Assembly (NCBI GenBank): GCA_024243835.1
Contig: JALPMN010000616.1
Coordinates: forward strand, 1-35,899
Direction of reading: 5' to 3'
From: Enteropsectra breve
Lineage: Eukaryota > Microsporidia
DNA: 35,899 nt
Shown here: positions 1-8,958 of the stretch, one piece after another
How positions within the stretch are numbered: the stretch's first letter is position 1
Layout: each line of letters opens with the position of its first letter
The notes under the pieces: generated by a model
What the model saw: only the letters and a program-made list of their open reading frames with translations
The model's database searches: none
What the model was told of the DNA's origin: nothing
Made by a program: the position numbers and the translations under genes

Positions 1-495
1 ATGATTAAGCATCTCAAACTGCTCACAAAGCCATATAATCATGCTTTTTTGAGAAGCTTCATGATGGCCCCTGAAAATTTGTTTCACGCAATCGAAACAA
101 TTGAGCTCATTGTATCCGATCATGAATATGTTTGCTTTGAAGGTATAGCACACTATTTAAGACACTATGCAAATAAGTATACTGTTTTGATTTTAAACAT
201 TAATGCTCACAGAATTCTGCTCGAGCAGACAGAAAATAAGCTAAAGTCATTTACTCCACGTGATTTTTACCCCCTAATTAAGCACTTGGTCATTGATAGA
301 AGACTGCTACTAAAGATAAGGCTAAGGCAAAAAGGATCTGGAAGTGGCATCAAAGAAAATATAATGCGCTCTTTCAGGGAATGCTTTGGGGATGAATATG
401 AAAATGAGGGTCTTGACAGGTGCAATCAGCTGAAATTTGAAACCGTAGACTATAAAGTGGACACGGAAGCATCTCTAAACTCATTATGTTTGTAA
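1..495 (+). CDS. Unrecognised protein, possibly 5'-truncated by the window edge
   Basis: The frame is open from the first base, which happens to be an ATG, to a TAA at 493-495 (164 residues). Because no upstream sequence is visible, the true start may lie outside the window. The protein is mixed alpha/beta in character, with hydrophobic stretches around residues 60-75 and 90-105, a basic patch near 100-115 (RRLLLKIRLRQK) and an acidic C-terminal third. I see no signal peptide, membrane span or known motif, and I do not recognise the family. It converges on the ABC transporter gene 229 bp downstream. The even codon use and lack of stops make it a likely real gene. Confidence 0.6.
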   Translation: MIKHLKLLTKPYNHAFLRSFMMAPENLFHAIETIELIVSDHEYVCFEGIAHYLRHYANKYTVLILNINAHRILLEQTENKLKSFTPRDFYPLIKHLVIDRRLLLKIRLRQKGSGSGIKENIMRSFRECFGDEYENEGLDRCNQLKFETVDYKVDTEASLNSLCL

Positions 496-724
496 AGATA
501 AGCCTTCATGTCATAAATACTTTAATTCTTAAGCTCTTTTTAGCAATATTCTTGTCTTTTATTTACAAAGATCGTCCAGATATTAAAAATCATAGGATAG
601 AACGATTTCTATATAAGCACTTTATGTCTTATGAGCAAACAGTTTATGTTTAAAAGCTTAAATCCTACAACAATGATTCTATAAATAATTTGAATTTTAA
701 TATTAACAGCTTCTATGATTTGCT

Positions 725-2833
725 TTACAGTTTGTATCTTACGGGTGTGGATAATTTTCTTCGTAGCATATATGCTGACGCAGCAAAGAGGCCAGCTGCA
801 GAAAGAACGAGCGAAACCATCAGGCCCACTCTCCCAATGTTGAGAAACGAATTTCTTTCGAAAACGATCCCCCTGAGAATCTCCAAAGGCTTTTCGAGCT
901 CTTTTTCACTTCGCCCGCATTTTATTTTGCTTTTAATTAAGTTCCATAGATCGAACAAATAATGATAGGTGAAGCAGAAATCGTCTCTAATCTCGAGCTC
1001 TCTTGATTTAGAAACTGGCTTCTTACTATTTTCTTCACAATATCGTTTCTGTTGAATCATGATAAAGAATTTAGTCTTATTGTTAATAGTAGAATAAAAC
1101 GCATTCGAAGAGTATAATTCCTTTAAAAACACTGCAGGATCGTGATCACTATACGTATTAAGAGTGTCAGAATAGTTGAGTGAGTGCATGTCACACAAGA
1201 TAAACAAAACTGAAGCCAAGCTTAGGGGATCGTGCAAAAACAACAGCTTCCACAGAATAAACCGATAGCCTTGTATTATTTTTTTAAGAAAGCCCATCCC
1301 ATATTTGTCACAAAGGAAGTTACAAAGCTCAGCTTTAGAAAGTGTGCTTACGGAATTATGGATAGTGTTGCAATAGGAGCAATTGTATGCCATGCACAGT
1401 TTCAAGAAAAGAAATATCTTCTTCATACCAGATCCATAGCCAATAGCTGCATAAGTGTAAGAAACAACATGGAGCACTAGGATGTAAACAATAAGCCTGG
1501 GTGCAAGATCAAGCAGCGATTTTATGGAGCTACGGTTGACAATCCAGCCTAAGAGGAAGAAAACTGCTACAATGAGATGGATCAGACTGTAAAGGAAAGT
1601 TGATACCATACAGGTTAAACCCCCATAATTTTGTTTTTTAAGAGAGTTCTTGGTATTTTCAATGTTTCCAATAACGAGATGCACAGGAACACAGCATATA
1701 AGAGGATACATGAAATAATCAAACATCTGGAAATAAAGCAGCTCTGGATGAGGTGCTAAAGTTGCTCTTTTACAGAGAAATTGAACAAACTTTACAACAA
1801 TGAATGAGAAAGCAACCAAAGCGCCCACATATAATTTAGCTTTCGACGTGGAAAATGTTCTTGTTTCATAGATGAACATCTCGTGAAGATTCAACAGTAC
1901 ATGCTTACTGTTCAAAGATACAGACGTGTCGTTTTTGCTCACAGCTCCTGTTGTGGGAATGGTTTTAATTTGCTTAATTCTTTCAATAAGAAGCTTCTCA
2001 CGCTTTTCGCACAGCTCTCTGTGATTGGGGATATTGCTGCGAAAACTGAATACTTTAAAAAGATATTCTGGAGAAGATACTGATTTGTGCTCTTGGTTAC
2101 CGAAATATGCAACAAAATCTGCGACTTTAGAAGTCTCGCCGCTATACAGCGCACATCCCTTGTAAAGAAGCATAAAGTCATCATAAAGCTCAAATTCGGC
2201 AGGGGTTGGCTGGTGCACAGTCATCACAACAATTGCGTTATTCTTAGTCGCATAGTTTTTGCAGTACTGTGTAAGCCTAAGGCCCAGCATTGAGCCAATT
2301 CCGGTTGTCGGTTCGTCCAGAAGAAGGACCTTTGGCTCGAAGATAAGATCAGCTGTAAGCATCACAAGCTTCTTTACTCCATATGAAATGTTTGACATCT
2401 TAGTGTGCTTTGTATGAGATATTTCTAATTCTTTAAGCAATGCATCAATTTTATTATTAATTTCCTTCGTCGAAAGTGTGCTGCATAGCCGATAAAAGGT
2501 CTGGAACTTAAGATACTCATACACCGAATACTGCATTCCAGTGGTTTCGTCCTTCTCCATAAATCTGCACTCATTTTTCCAGCGCTGATCACGCTCCTTG
2601 CCTCTAAACAGGATATTTCCAGAGGTCTTTGCCCTAGGATCGATGTAGCCCATTAAGCTGCTGAGAAACGTGGTTTTGCCGCTCCCAGATGGCGCCATAA
2701 TTGCAGTAAGGCACCCAGACTTAAACACACAGCTGACTCCTTTAATCAGCGATATGTGCTCGCTGGAGGACTTTTTGACATTATTTTTGACAGTTACATG
2801 CATATCATTTACTTCAAGAGTAAACTGTTCCAT
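725..2833 (-). CDS. ABCG-type half-size ABC transporter
   Basis: A 702-residue protein with the ABCG order: an N-terminal nucleotide-binding domain followed by membrane spans. Walker A is APSGSGKTT (about 47-55), Walker B is VLLLDEP (about 169-175) and the H-loop is TVHQP (about 205-209). The ABC signature is atypical: NISYGVKKL (148-156) stands where ABCG proteins have a V-SGGE/Q-R-type loop, and the Q-loop region reads FMEKD with no clear glutamine. About six hydrophobic segments follow from residue 330, the last near 675-695. Half transporters of this family work as dimers that export lipids or small molecules; the substrate here is unknown. The start is supported by CCCC touching the ATG, with AAAAATTTT just before. 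Family assignment is firm; full ATPase competence is uncertain. Confidence 0.93.
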   Translation of the reverse strand: MEQFTLEVNDMHVTVKNNVKKSSSEHISLIKGVSCVFKSGCLTAIMAPSGSGKTTFLSSLMGYIDPRAKTSGNILFRGKERDQRWKNECRFMEKDETTGMQYSVYEYLKFQTFYRLCSTLSTKEINNKIDALLKELEISHTKHTKMSNISYGVKKLVMLTADLIFEPKVLLLDEPTTGIGSMLGLRLTQYCKNYATKNNAIVVMTVHQPTPAEFELYDDFMLLYKGCALYSGETSKVADFVAYFGNQEHKSVSSPEYLFKVFSFRSNIPNHRELCEKREKLLIERIKQIKTIPTTGAVSKNDTSVSLNSKHVLLNLHEMFIYETRTFSTSKAKLYVGALVAFSFIVVKFVQFLCKRATLAPHPELLYFQMFDYFMYPLICCVPVHLVIGNIENTKNSLKKQNYGGLTCMVSTFLYSLIHLIVAVFFLLGWIVNRSSIKSLLDLAPRLIVYILVLHVVSYTYAAIGYGSGMKKIFLFLKLCMAYNCSYCNTIHNSVSTLSKAELCNFLCDKYGMGFLKKIIQGYRFILWKLLFLHDPLSLASVLFILCDMHSLNYSDTLNTYSDHDPAVFLKELYSSNAFYSTINNKTKFFIMIQQKRYCEENSKKPVSKSRELEIRDDFCFTYHYLFDLWNLIKSKIKCGRSEKELEKPLEILRGIVFERNSFLNIGRVGLMVSLVLSAAGLFAASAYMLRRKLSTPVRYKL

Positions 2834-2993
2834 GGGGAAAATTTTTACAATTTAAATGAATCCCCAATCAAAACTTTCAAACAGAAAAATAAAATTCCCC
2901 TTTATAAACTGTATGCAGATAGTGTATTATATAAAAAATTATTATTATTAGCCTGTTGTAGAGGCCCATGCAGCCTTAATCGGTTTAGCAATC

Positions 2994-3800
2994 ATGGATA
3001 TATCTGCTGATGTTATGTTGACTTTACACGGTTCTACAAAATAAAAACGATGCAGAATATATTTCTATATAGTGCTCTCAACATTCGACGAGATTAAAGA
3101 GTTTCTACAATCGAATAAATTCAAGAAGACGCAAGGCCTTTCATATGCCATCAAGCTTTTTCATATGCACTACGAAAATTTGCATGTGCCTTCAGTTTTT
3201 GAAAAAAAGAATTAACTAAGGTTTTACATGTATCTCAAAAGCCGAGAAAGGTTCTCGATAAACACTTATTGCAGCACTTTCACAACTCGAAAATTCACGC
3301 TCTGATACAAACCTCTTTGAAAAATTCGAAGGAATGAGGCTGACAGATCACAAGCTGCAGGAAGACCATGAAAACAACCAAGATGTGCTTCTTGATATTT
3401 ATTCTATGCCTAGAGACGAAAAAGATGAGTATAAAAATCTAAATCTCAAATAAAGCCGATGAATAAATTCACTCCATGAGAATGTGCAAATCAAAAATTG
3501 CATGCTAGGCAGTAATAAACAAATAGTGAAGCTGGGCAAATTCATCATAATACACGTTTAAACAAAAGTCTGAGAAATTACAGGGCGAGATATCCACGTT
3601 AAGCCGTGCTGTTCATTTTACGTTGAAAATGGCTATAAATAACTAAACAGAGAATATGAATTACTTTCCGCACTGAATATTAGGGAGCCAAACTTTTTAA
3701 CACAGACATCCTGTCCGTTGCAAAGGCAGACCCAGTAAATGGGCTGAAGATAATGCTAGCCTCAGCTGATGAGGTATGTCTGCTTTTTAGGGCTGTGTAG
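2994..3800 (+). pseudogene. Frameshifted relic of an unrecognised protein gene
   Basis: No intact ORF exists here, but consecutive coding-like frames tile the stretch. From ATG 2994 frame 3 reads to a stop at 3042, then on to 3215 (contains FDEIKEFLQSNKF). Frame 2 takes over to 3337 (KPRKVLDKHLLQHF). Frame 1 runs to 3453 and, past in-frame stops, to 3561 (EKFEGMRLTDHKLQED). Frame 2 covers 3563-3646, frame 1 to 3738 and frame 3 to 3800 (ILSVAKADPVNGLKIMLA). Two switches fall at homopolymers: A7 at 3202-3208 and T5 at 3694-3698. The peptides look like ordinary soluble protein, yet I do not recognise the family. The pattern fits decay by small indels; sequencing error is less likely because in-frame stops also occur. 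Confidence 0.55.
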
Positions 3801-4027
3801 CCCAAGTAAAATAATTTTGGCATATTTGATAAATTAATTAGACTTAAATTAAGGGACATAAAGTATTTTTTCTTTATAGACCCAAAGATGCTCTCTGGGT
3901 GGCCTCTTAGCTCACATTTTATGAAAAGTTAACGTTTGGCTCACTTTGTCAATAACAGAATTTTACACTTGCTTTTTAGACACGATACTAATTTTTCTCA
4001 TTTAAATTTTCTTTCTACGAGCATCAC

Positions 4028-4459
4028 ATGCTAAACAAAGATCTGCACAAAACTTACAGAGTCTTCGACTTGCCGCTTAAGTATGAAATAGACAAAAATG
4101 AACTGAAAGACAAGTACTATGACATGATAAAGAAGTCACATCCCGATGCACTGGCTGCTCGCGGCTCGGGTATCTGGAATAAAAAAGAAGCGAGCACACT
4201 CAACAATGCATATGCCGTTTTAAGCGATGATTTTATGAGAGCGAAGCTATTTACCACACCAAGCAGTAAAATAGACCAGCAGTTTCTAGGAGAATGCCTG
4301 GATCTTGAAGATCGGATAAATGAGGGCGAGCCCATTGCTGGGTATCTTGATGAACGAATAGCAGCATGCCGTAACAACTACACAAGCCCAGAATGGGTCT
4401 CTAAATGGGCGTACTATGAACGGCTCAAAAAGCTCTTTAATAATCTAAAGAAACTCTAG
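4028..4459 (+). CDS. JAC1: Jac1/HscB-type J-domain co-chaperone of Fe-S cluster assembly
   Basis: A 143-residue protein with an N-terminal J domain and a C-terminal HscB-type helical domain. The J-domain HPD tripeptide is at residues 38-40 (KKSHPDA). The C-terminal half carries FLGECLDLEDRINEGE, which matches the HscB oligomerisation domain that binds the scaffold protein. Jac1 stimulates the mitochondrial or mitosomal Hsp70 to release Fe-S clusters from the scaffold Isu1; in microsporidia this is the main known job of the mitosome. No clear targeting peptide is visible, as is common for mitosomal proteins. There is no CCC before the ATG, but AAATTTTC lies about 20 bases upstream. It converges on aldolase with 188 bp between. 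Confidence 0.88.
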   Translation: MLNKDLHKTYRVFDLPLKYEIDKNELKDKYYDMIKKSHPDALAARGSGIWNKKEASTLNNAYAVLSDDFMRAKLFTTPSSKIDQQFLGECLDLEDRINEGEPIAGYLDERIAACRNNYTSPEWVSKWAYYERLKKLFNNLKKL

Positions 4460-4647
4460 AAAAAGAGCTGCATATTTTTAATTAAAATGATATTCTCTTG
4501 TATAAATATGCTTTAGCTAATCCGCAAAAATATCTTTTAAATCACAGGCATCGATATTATTCTTAATACAAATCGTTTATTCGTTACACACTAATAATTA
4601 AAATACAAGTGCTTATCGTGGGCCCATTGTCAGTTTTATAAAATACT

Positions 4648-5670
4648 TCATCTATTTGCATCCCTGCATCTTTTTGCCGTTTGAAAGAATTCTTTTCTCG
4701 CCAGTCCGATATTTTCATCCCTGCCTTTCCAGTTGCATAGCACACTGTTTGACAGTGCACGCGCAAAGCTAAAACTGAAATAATAGCCCGTGCCGCGGCC
4801 GTTTTCCTGCATACTTGTGAGAAGCTCAATGGCGGCTTCTGTGGAATGCCCACCGCTGAGAAATACGACCCGCCCCACCGTGTCAGGCACACTTGCTTTT
4901 AGAATCTCTATATTCAGGTTTCCATTCTTTTCCACATCCAGACAAGAATGGGCATCCTTCCCTGCTGAAGGAAAACTAATTTTGAGCACAACTCCCGGAA
5001 GATAAACACTTCTCAGCATGCATTGCTTTATTAGACTGGAATACACTTTAACTGCAGTCTCCTTGAATTCCTCGAGTGAATATTCTCCATCATAAGCTAT
5101 TTCCGGCTCTATGATGGGCATCATGCTGTTTTGCTGTGCTACTGCTGCGTACGTGCTTAAAATTACACTGTTCTTGTCAATGGCATCCGGGGATGGTGTT
5201 TGACTGTCTATCCGGTAGACGGAACGCCACTTCAGAAATGTGATATTTTTTCCAGAAAGTTGTGTAAGGAGCTTTTCAAAACTTTCCAGCCCTTTGCTCG
5301 TCGTTTCAGCTTTATCATTGTACGTCTCCAGGCCCAGGTCAGCTTTAAGTCCTATTTCTATCCCTTTATTCTGAAGCACATCTCTAAAGAACCTTCCGGT
5401 GCTGTCTTTCTGGTCTAGCGTTTCGACATTTAAGATTGTGCCCCCAATGCACTCTTCTATTCCATCCATTGCTATCATAATCTCTCTGAATTTGTTTCGA
5501 TTCTCTGTGGTATTCTCTATGCTGAAGTTTTGAAACCTGCTTTCAAGTGTTGACGAGCGCTCGTCAAGCGCCAAGATTCCCTTGCCATCACTAAATATCC
5601 GATTTACTGTATCCTGCAACAGACTTTTTATGTGTTCTGGCAGTTCACCGGCTATGGGAGAAGTACTCAT
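4648..5670 (-). CDS. Fructose-bisphosphate aldolase, class I
   Basis: A 340-residue class I aldolase, close to the animal and plant enzyme in length. It cleaves fructose 1,6-bisphosphate to dihydroxyacetone phosphate and glyceraldehyde 3-phosphate in cytosolic glycolysis. Active-site residues are visible with numbering shifted by one or a few from rabbit muscle enzyme: Asp in ALDE (about 36), Lys and Arg in FLKWRS (147, 149), Glu in PIIEPE (188), the Schiff-base Lys in GVVLKIS (230), and the phosphate-binding FLSGG (270-274). Presence of this gene argues that glycolysis is retained, unlike in Enterocytozoonidae. The ATG has no CCC; the upstream sequence is purine-rich (AAAGCGAAAAAGG, then AGAAAGAGAA). 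Confidence 0.96.
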   Translation of the reverse strand: MSTSPIAGELPEHIKSLLQDTVNRIFSDGKGILALDERSSTLESRFQNFSIENTTENRNKFREIMIAMDGIEECIGGTILNVETLDQKDSTGRFFRDVLQNKGIEIGLKADLGLETYNDKAETTSKGLESFEKLLTQLSGKNITFLKWRSVYRIDSQTPSPDAIDKNSVILSTYAAVAQQNSMMPIIEPEIAYDGEYSLEEFKETAVKVYSSLIKQCMLRSVYLPGVVLKISFPSAGKDAHSCLDVEKNGNLNIEILKASVPDTVGRVVFLSGGHSTEAAIELLTSMQENGRGTGYYFSFSFARALSNSVLCNWKGRDENIGLARKEFFQTAKRCRDANR

Positions 5671-6032
5671 TTCTCTTTCTACCTTTTTCGCTTTAAATAA
5701 TGCAAAACTCTTGTTTCATTACTTTTAGGCAGGTACTGAAGTTTCATGCTGCCATAATATGAATCATTGTAATTATGATTCAATTGTTCTAGTCAGTTTC
5801 GTTTTAAGAAGTACTGTGAATTTCTCTAATTTTAAACAACTACTGCACTAGTAAAGAATAAATTCATGGTTAATAAAAAATAGCTTTGATCAGTATTTAA
5901 AGGAAAAATACAATTAGTGCTATTTATAATAGCCGCGTTGCCGACTATCTTTATTGAGCCATAATACTATACTAGAGCAAGCGTTTATATTTGTAAAATT
6001 CATTTAATGGTGAAAACACCCAACTAGAGGCT
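5671..6032. other. Intergenic, no gene seen (5671-6032)
   Basis: This 362-bp stretch lies between the aldolase start and the end of the next gene on the same strand. It is A+T-rich with no credible ORF or RNA gene on either strand. It should hold the aldolase promoter at its left end and the 3' signals of the propeller gene at its right end. Confidence 0.5.
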
Positions 6033-6914
6033 CTATATATCGAATAAAAGCACAGCATTTTGTGCAGACTTGTCCCTAGCCCAGCGCCCGTATGCAGATT
6101 CTCTGCTTACTGCAACAGCAAGCTGCTTCTCAGCTAGAACAAACGCCACTGGAAGACCGGTGAGTGCAATGTGTTCAGAATGCTCAATTTTACTCTGGAC
6201 AATGGTGTAGAAAGACATGGTCTTGCCGACACAGCCAACAACAAATATACTGCTGCTAATCACGCCAATAGAAAGTATCTCAGAGTCAGTCTCAACTTCT
6301 GCTATTTTTTTCTTAGTTTTAATATTAATAAGGGCTATTTTCTTGTTTGCCAGTCCTGCAATAAGAAGATCACGAGATATCAGCTTAAAACATGCTATGA
6401 ACTCGCCGGAAGCATTGATAATCTCAGGCTCTTTCTTGTCTCCACAAAATATTTTTATCTCTGAGCAGTTTTCAGTCGCAACAGCAACCTTCCCCTCTGT
6501 GGTGCATCCCAGGCCGACAATCGGCGAATAGCTGCTGTAAAATGTATTTTTGAGCATTGAATTTGAGCCGAGAACCATTATTTTTTGTTTGGCGGTTGCA
6601 ACAAGAAGACTGTCTCTGACTTTGTCAAAGACGCAGCGAATGGCTTCTGATCCGTCTGCGTTGGACTTAAATACCGTTTTGTGTGCGCTGTTAATTCCAA
6701 ATATTTTATCATCTTTGCACGCACAAAACAGCGTGTCTTCTGAGGCAGCAAAGGCATTCACTTGGCCAGAAAACAGTATTGACTTCTGCGTCTTGGCTGC
6801 TGGATCTATACAAAATATCCTTTTGCTTTTTGTTGAGACATAGATGCGCCCGAATGCTGCACAAATATCAGTCGGCGGTCTTTTCAGCTCAAACTCGCCA
6901 ACTTTTGTAACCAT
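6033..6914 (-). CDS. WD40/beta-propeller-like protein
   Basis: The open frame reaches 6962 only by starting at TTG; the first ATG is at 6914, giving 293 residues. AAAATTTTTAAA lies a few bases before that ATG, as at other genes here. The sequence is built of short beta-rich repeats of about 40 residues with patterns such as RIYVSTKSKRIFCID, DTLFCACKDDKIFGI, DLLIAGLANKKIALI and SSIFVVGCVGKTMSFY, each ending in a hydrophobic strand, as in WD40 propellers, although canonical GH...WD dipeptides are absent. About six or seven blades are plausible. The specific role cannot be read from the sequence; such propellers are scaffolds in nuclear pore, vesicle-coat, mitotic or RNA-processing complexes. 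Confidence 0.7.
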   Translation of the reverse strand: MVTKVGEFELKRPPTDICAAFGRIYVSTKSKRIFCIDPAAKTQKSILFSGQVNAFAASEDTLFCACKDDKIFGINSAHKTVFKSNADGSEAIRCVFDKVRDSLLVATAKQKIMVLGSNSMLKNTFYSSYSPIVGLGCTTEGKVAVATENCSEIKIFCGDKKEPEIINASGEFIACFKLISRDLLIAGLANKKIALINIKTKKKIAEVETDSEILSIGVISSSIFVVGCVGKTMSFYTIVQSKIEHSEHIALTGLPVAFVLAEKQLAVAVSRESAYGRWARDKSAQNAVLLFDI

Positions 6915-7143
6915 CAATGGCTTTAAAAATTTTATTTCTAAAACACGAAGCGGCAGAGACAAATCGTGTTGCTAACCCAAATAATTCATCAGATTATAAC
7001 ACATTTTAGGAAGTAAACATAAAGCCATAACAGAAACTTAATACATTAATTTCATTCAAATAAACCAGTACATAATAGCACCACCAGAGATAAAGCAATA
7101 CAAATAAAATATTTTTCAGGAGAGCAACAACCATTTTAATGTT

Positions 7144-7767
7144 TTAATGCGAGGAGAAATTCATATCCGCAGACAGCATCAACAGCCTTCCAGAAAATAC
7201 TTGGCTGACCGGCTTGTCGCTCTTGCTGATCTCGTCTCTGTGCCCAAACGGCCTCAATGCACACACTGATTTTCCAGTATGCGACTCAACAGCGCTAAAG
7301 ACATCGTTGACAGTTTCATTTTCATCCAAATCAACAATTAATATCTCATCAGAGTCTAACACGATTTTTGCCTGAAAATATTTTGGCAGCACGAGCTGGT
7401 TGGCACTTGTTTTGCCCTCTGAGATCTTCTTGTAAAGTGCATCTCTTTTCTTCTGCACCTCTTTGCGGTCCGCCTCTACTTTTTGTCTGATGTTCTCTCT
7501 GTATCGCTGGCGGTACTCCTCATTCTTTTGTCTCTGCCTCTCCATCTCCATAAACTTGTTTTCTGTGTCTTTGCGCTGCTTCTCTGCCTCGTTGGATTTG
7601 TTGTCTATAAACTCTCGTGCAGCAGCGTCGACATCTTCGAATCCACGGGACTTCAGGCCCTTCATTACATGCGTGATTTCGTCGCTCGTCAGTCCATAGT
7701 CATCGAGAATTGCCCGTATTTCTTCGTCTGATAGATTGCCATCGTCTTCCTCCCTATTGTTTGACAT
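7144..7767 (-). CDS. UBX-domain protein, probable Cdc48/p97 cofactor
   Basis: The frame extends to 7803, but the ATG at 7767 is preceded by TTTTTAACCCAT and is the likely start (207 residues). The N-terminal 45 residues form a small helical UBA-like region (DEEIRAILDDYGLTSDEI, then GFEDVDAA). A charged coiled coil follows (residues about 50-115, ending RENIRQKVEADRKEVQ), the pattern typical of UBX proteins just before the domain. The C-terminal 80 residues form a ubiquitin-like beta-grasp fold (KIVLDSDEILIVDLDENETV, later VCALRPFG). UBX proteins dock on Cdc48/p97 and deliver ubiquitinated clients; the UBA-like end would fit a client-binding role. The conserved FPR loop of classic UBX domains is not clear. 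Confidence 0.72.
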   Translation of the reverse strand: MSNNREEDDGNLSDEEIRAILDDYGLTSDEITHVMKGLKSRGFEDVDAAAREFIDNKSNEAEKQRKDTENKFMEMERQRQKNEEYRQRYRENIRQKVEADRKEVQKKRDALYKKISEGKTSANQLVLPKYFQAKIVLDSDEILIVDLDENETVNDVFSAVESHTGKSVCALRPFGHRDEISKSDKPVSQVFSGRLLMLSADMNFSSH

Positions 7768-8075
7768 ATGGGTTAAAAATCGCCTATTTTCAAGATACTT
7801 CAAAAATGAGATACGAATAAAGGGGCTGTTGAGAGCAACAGCTCTTTCTTAGTGCCAGCATTAAATAAAAATACAAGAGTTCTTGTCAGATACAACTCAC
7901 ATTAAGAATTCTTTATAAATTAAAACCTCCGAGCCTAGCAATTTTATTGTGCTACAATAAACATCGTATATAGATTACTGCAACAAGTAATCCTCGTTGT
8001 TCTTTTAAATCTCCAAGTTATAGGATATTCCTGCGTGCATTGAAGGCTTTAATATTTTAAATTTTTAGCATACCC
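7768..8075. other. Divergent promoter region between UBX gene and RPA3
   Basis: This 308-bp interval separates two genes transcribed away from each other, and both carry a CCC at the ATG. Next to RPA3 it contains TTTTAAATTTTTAGCATACCC; next to the UBX gene it holds TTTTTAACCC. No ORF or RNA gene was seen. Confidence 0.5.
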
Positions 8076-8360
8076 ATGTTCCTCCATCCGGAAAACAGCA
8101 CTGAAGGCGAACGAAGATCTGTTGTTGGTGAGTTCTTGAAGGTTGACGGACCCCACGTGATTTTGAAGGGCTCTAACGGCACTATTAAGGTAAGACACAA
8201 TGGACTTGGAAACTACAAAACAAAATATGTATTGGTCATTGGGACCCTTGAAAACGGTACTTTGAACGAAGAATGTGTGTATAGTGTTGAAGACGAGTTT
8301 GACTACATGGCGTATACACGTCTTGTGAATCTGTCTAACAAATATCCAGTCATTTTTTAA
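8076..8360 (+). CDS. RFA3: Replication protein A subunit 3 (RPA14)
   Basis: A 94-residue single OB-fold protein matching the small subunit of replication protein A. The strand pattern is VVGEFLKVDGPHVILKG, then TIKVRHNGLGNYKTKYVLVIG, followed by a final helix (FDYMAYTRLVNLSNKYP) that resembles the C-terminal trimerisation helix of RPA14. RPA binds single-stranded DNA in replication and repair; subunit 3 stabilises the trimer. At 94 residues it is slightly shorter than yeast or human RPA3 (about 120). The start is well marked by TACCC touching the ATG. It is divergent from the UBX gene and 117 bp before a small CCC-marked ORF. Confidence 0.78.
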   Translation: MFLHPENSTEGERRSVVGEFLKVDGPHVILKGSNGTIKVRHNGLGNYKTKYVLVIGTLENGTLNEECVYSVEDEFDYMAYTRLVNLSNKYPVIF

Positions 8361-8477
8361 GAAAAAATAAATTAATATCGTCTGAATTGTTATGTTTAAT
8401 TAAGGCATAGAATTATATATCCAAAGAGCACGCATATGGCAATTTTCAGCATCTTGTTTCCAGTCCATCTTTTTCCC

Positions 8478-8624
8478 ATGGGGTATATATTTCTTCTTTC
8501 GATATCAAAAAGGGGAAACTTGAGATTAAGAGACTATCAAAAATTATGCCGAATCCTCCAATGCAACTATAAACCTGTCTATTATATGACAAACATTAGA
8601 ATGCAATCGAGTTTGAAGCATTGA
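8478..8624 (+). CDS. Possible small gene, 48 residues, CCC-marked start
   Basis: The frame is open from 8436, but the ATG at 8478 is directly preceded by TTTTTCCC, the same signal used by recognised genes here, and gives 48 residues beginning MGYIFLLSISK. The peptide is basic with a short hydrophobic N-terminus (GYIFLLSI) and three cysteine or aromatic-rich segments; no family is recognised. It lies between RPA3 and the ArfGAP on the same strand. The short length means chance is a serious alternative; the start motif is the only positive evidence. Confidence 0.35.
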   Translation: MGYIFLLSISKRGNLRLRDYQKLCRILQCNYKPVYYMTNIRMQSSLKH

Positions 8625-8958
8625 ATAAACTTAATTTTTCATTTGAATTTCTGAAACATTTTTAAACATTAGTAATAGCAGCTTAAGGAAGACTCATTTG
8701 TATTTTTAAAAATAGCTTAGAACGAACATCTCTCTACAAGTTAGCCAGTCTCTTACAACGAATAATTTACAGTCCTAATAAACTATGTGCGAGACATTTT
8801 GTTATAAAAAGAGATTTGAAGGACAAACATTTAAAAAGAGAACTGGTAATAAAATACTATATTGTTCTAGGCAGAGTATTTTACTTGTCGTGCTTGATAC
8901 AATCCCTGTCGCGACGTTTTTACACCGACAAAAATTTATAAGTTGTTTGGGCCCAGAA
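8625..8958 (+). other. Upstream region of the ArfGAP gene with in-frame open extension
   Basis: From 8785 to 8958 the ArfGAP frame has no stop and begins with an ATG (58 extra codons). The extra peptide is cysteine- and basic-rich and unlike an ArfGAP N-terminus, so I treat it as untranslated or chance. The remainder is A+T-rich with no other gene seen. Confidence 0.4.
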
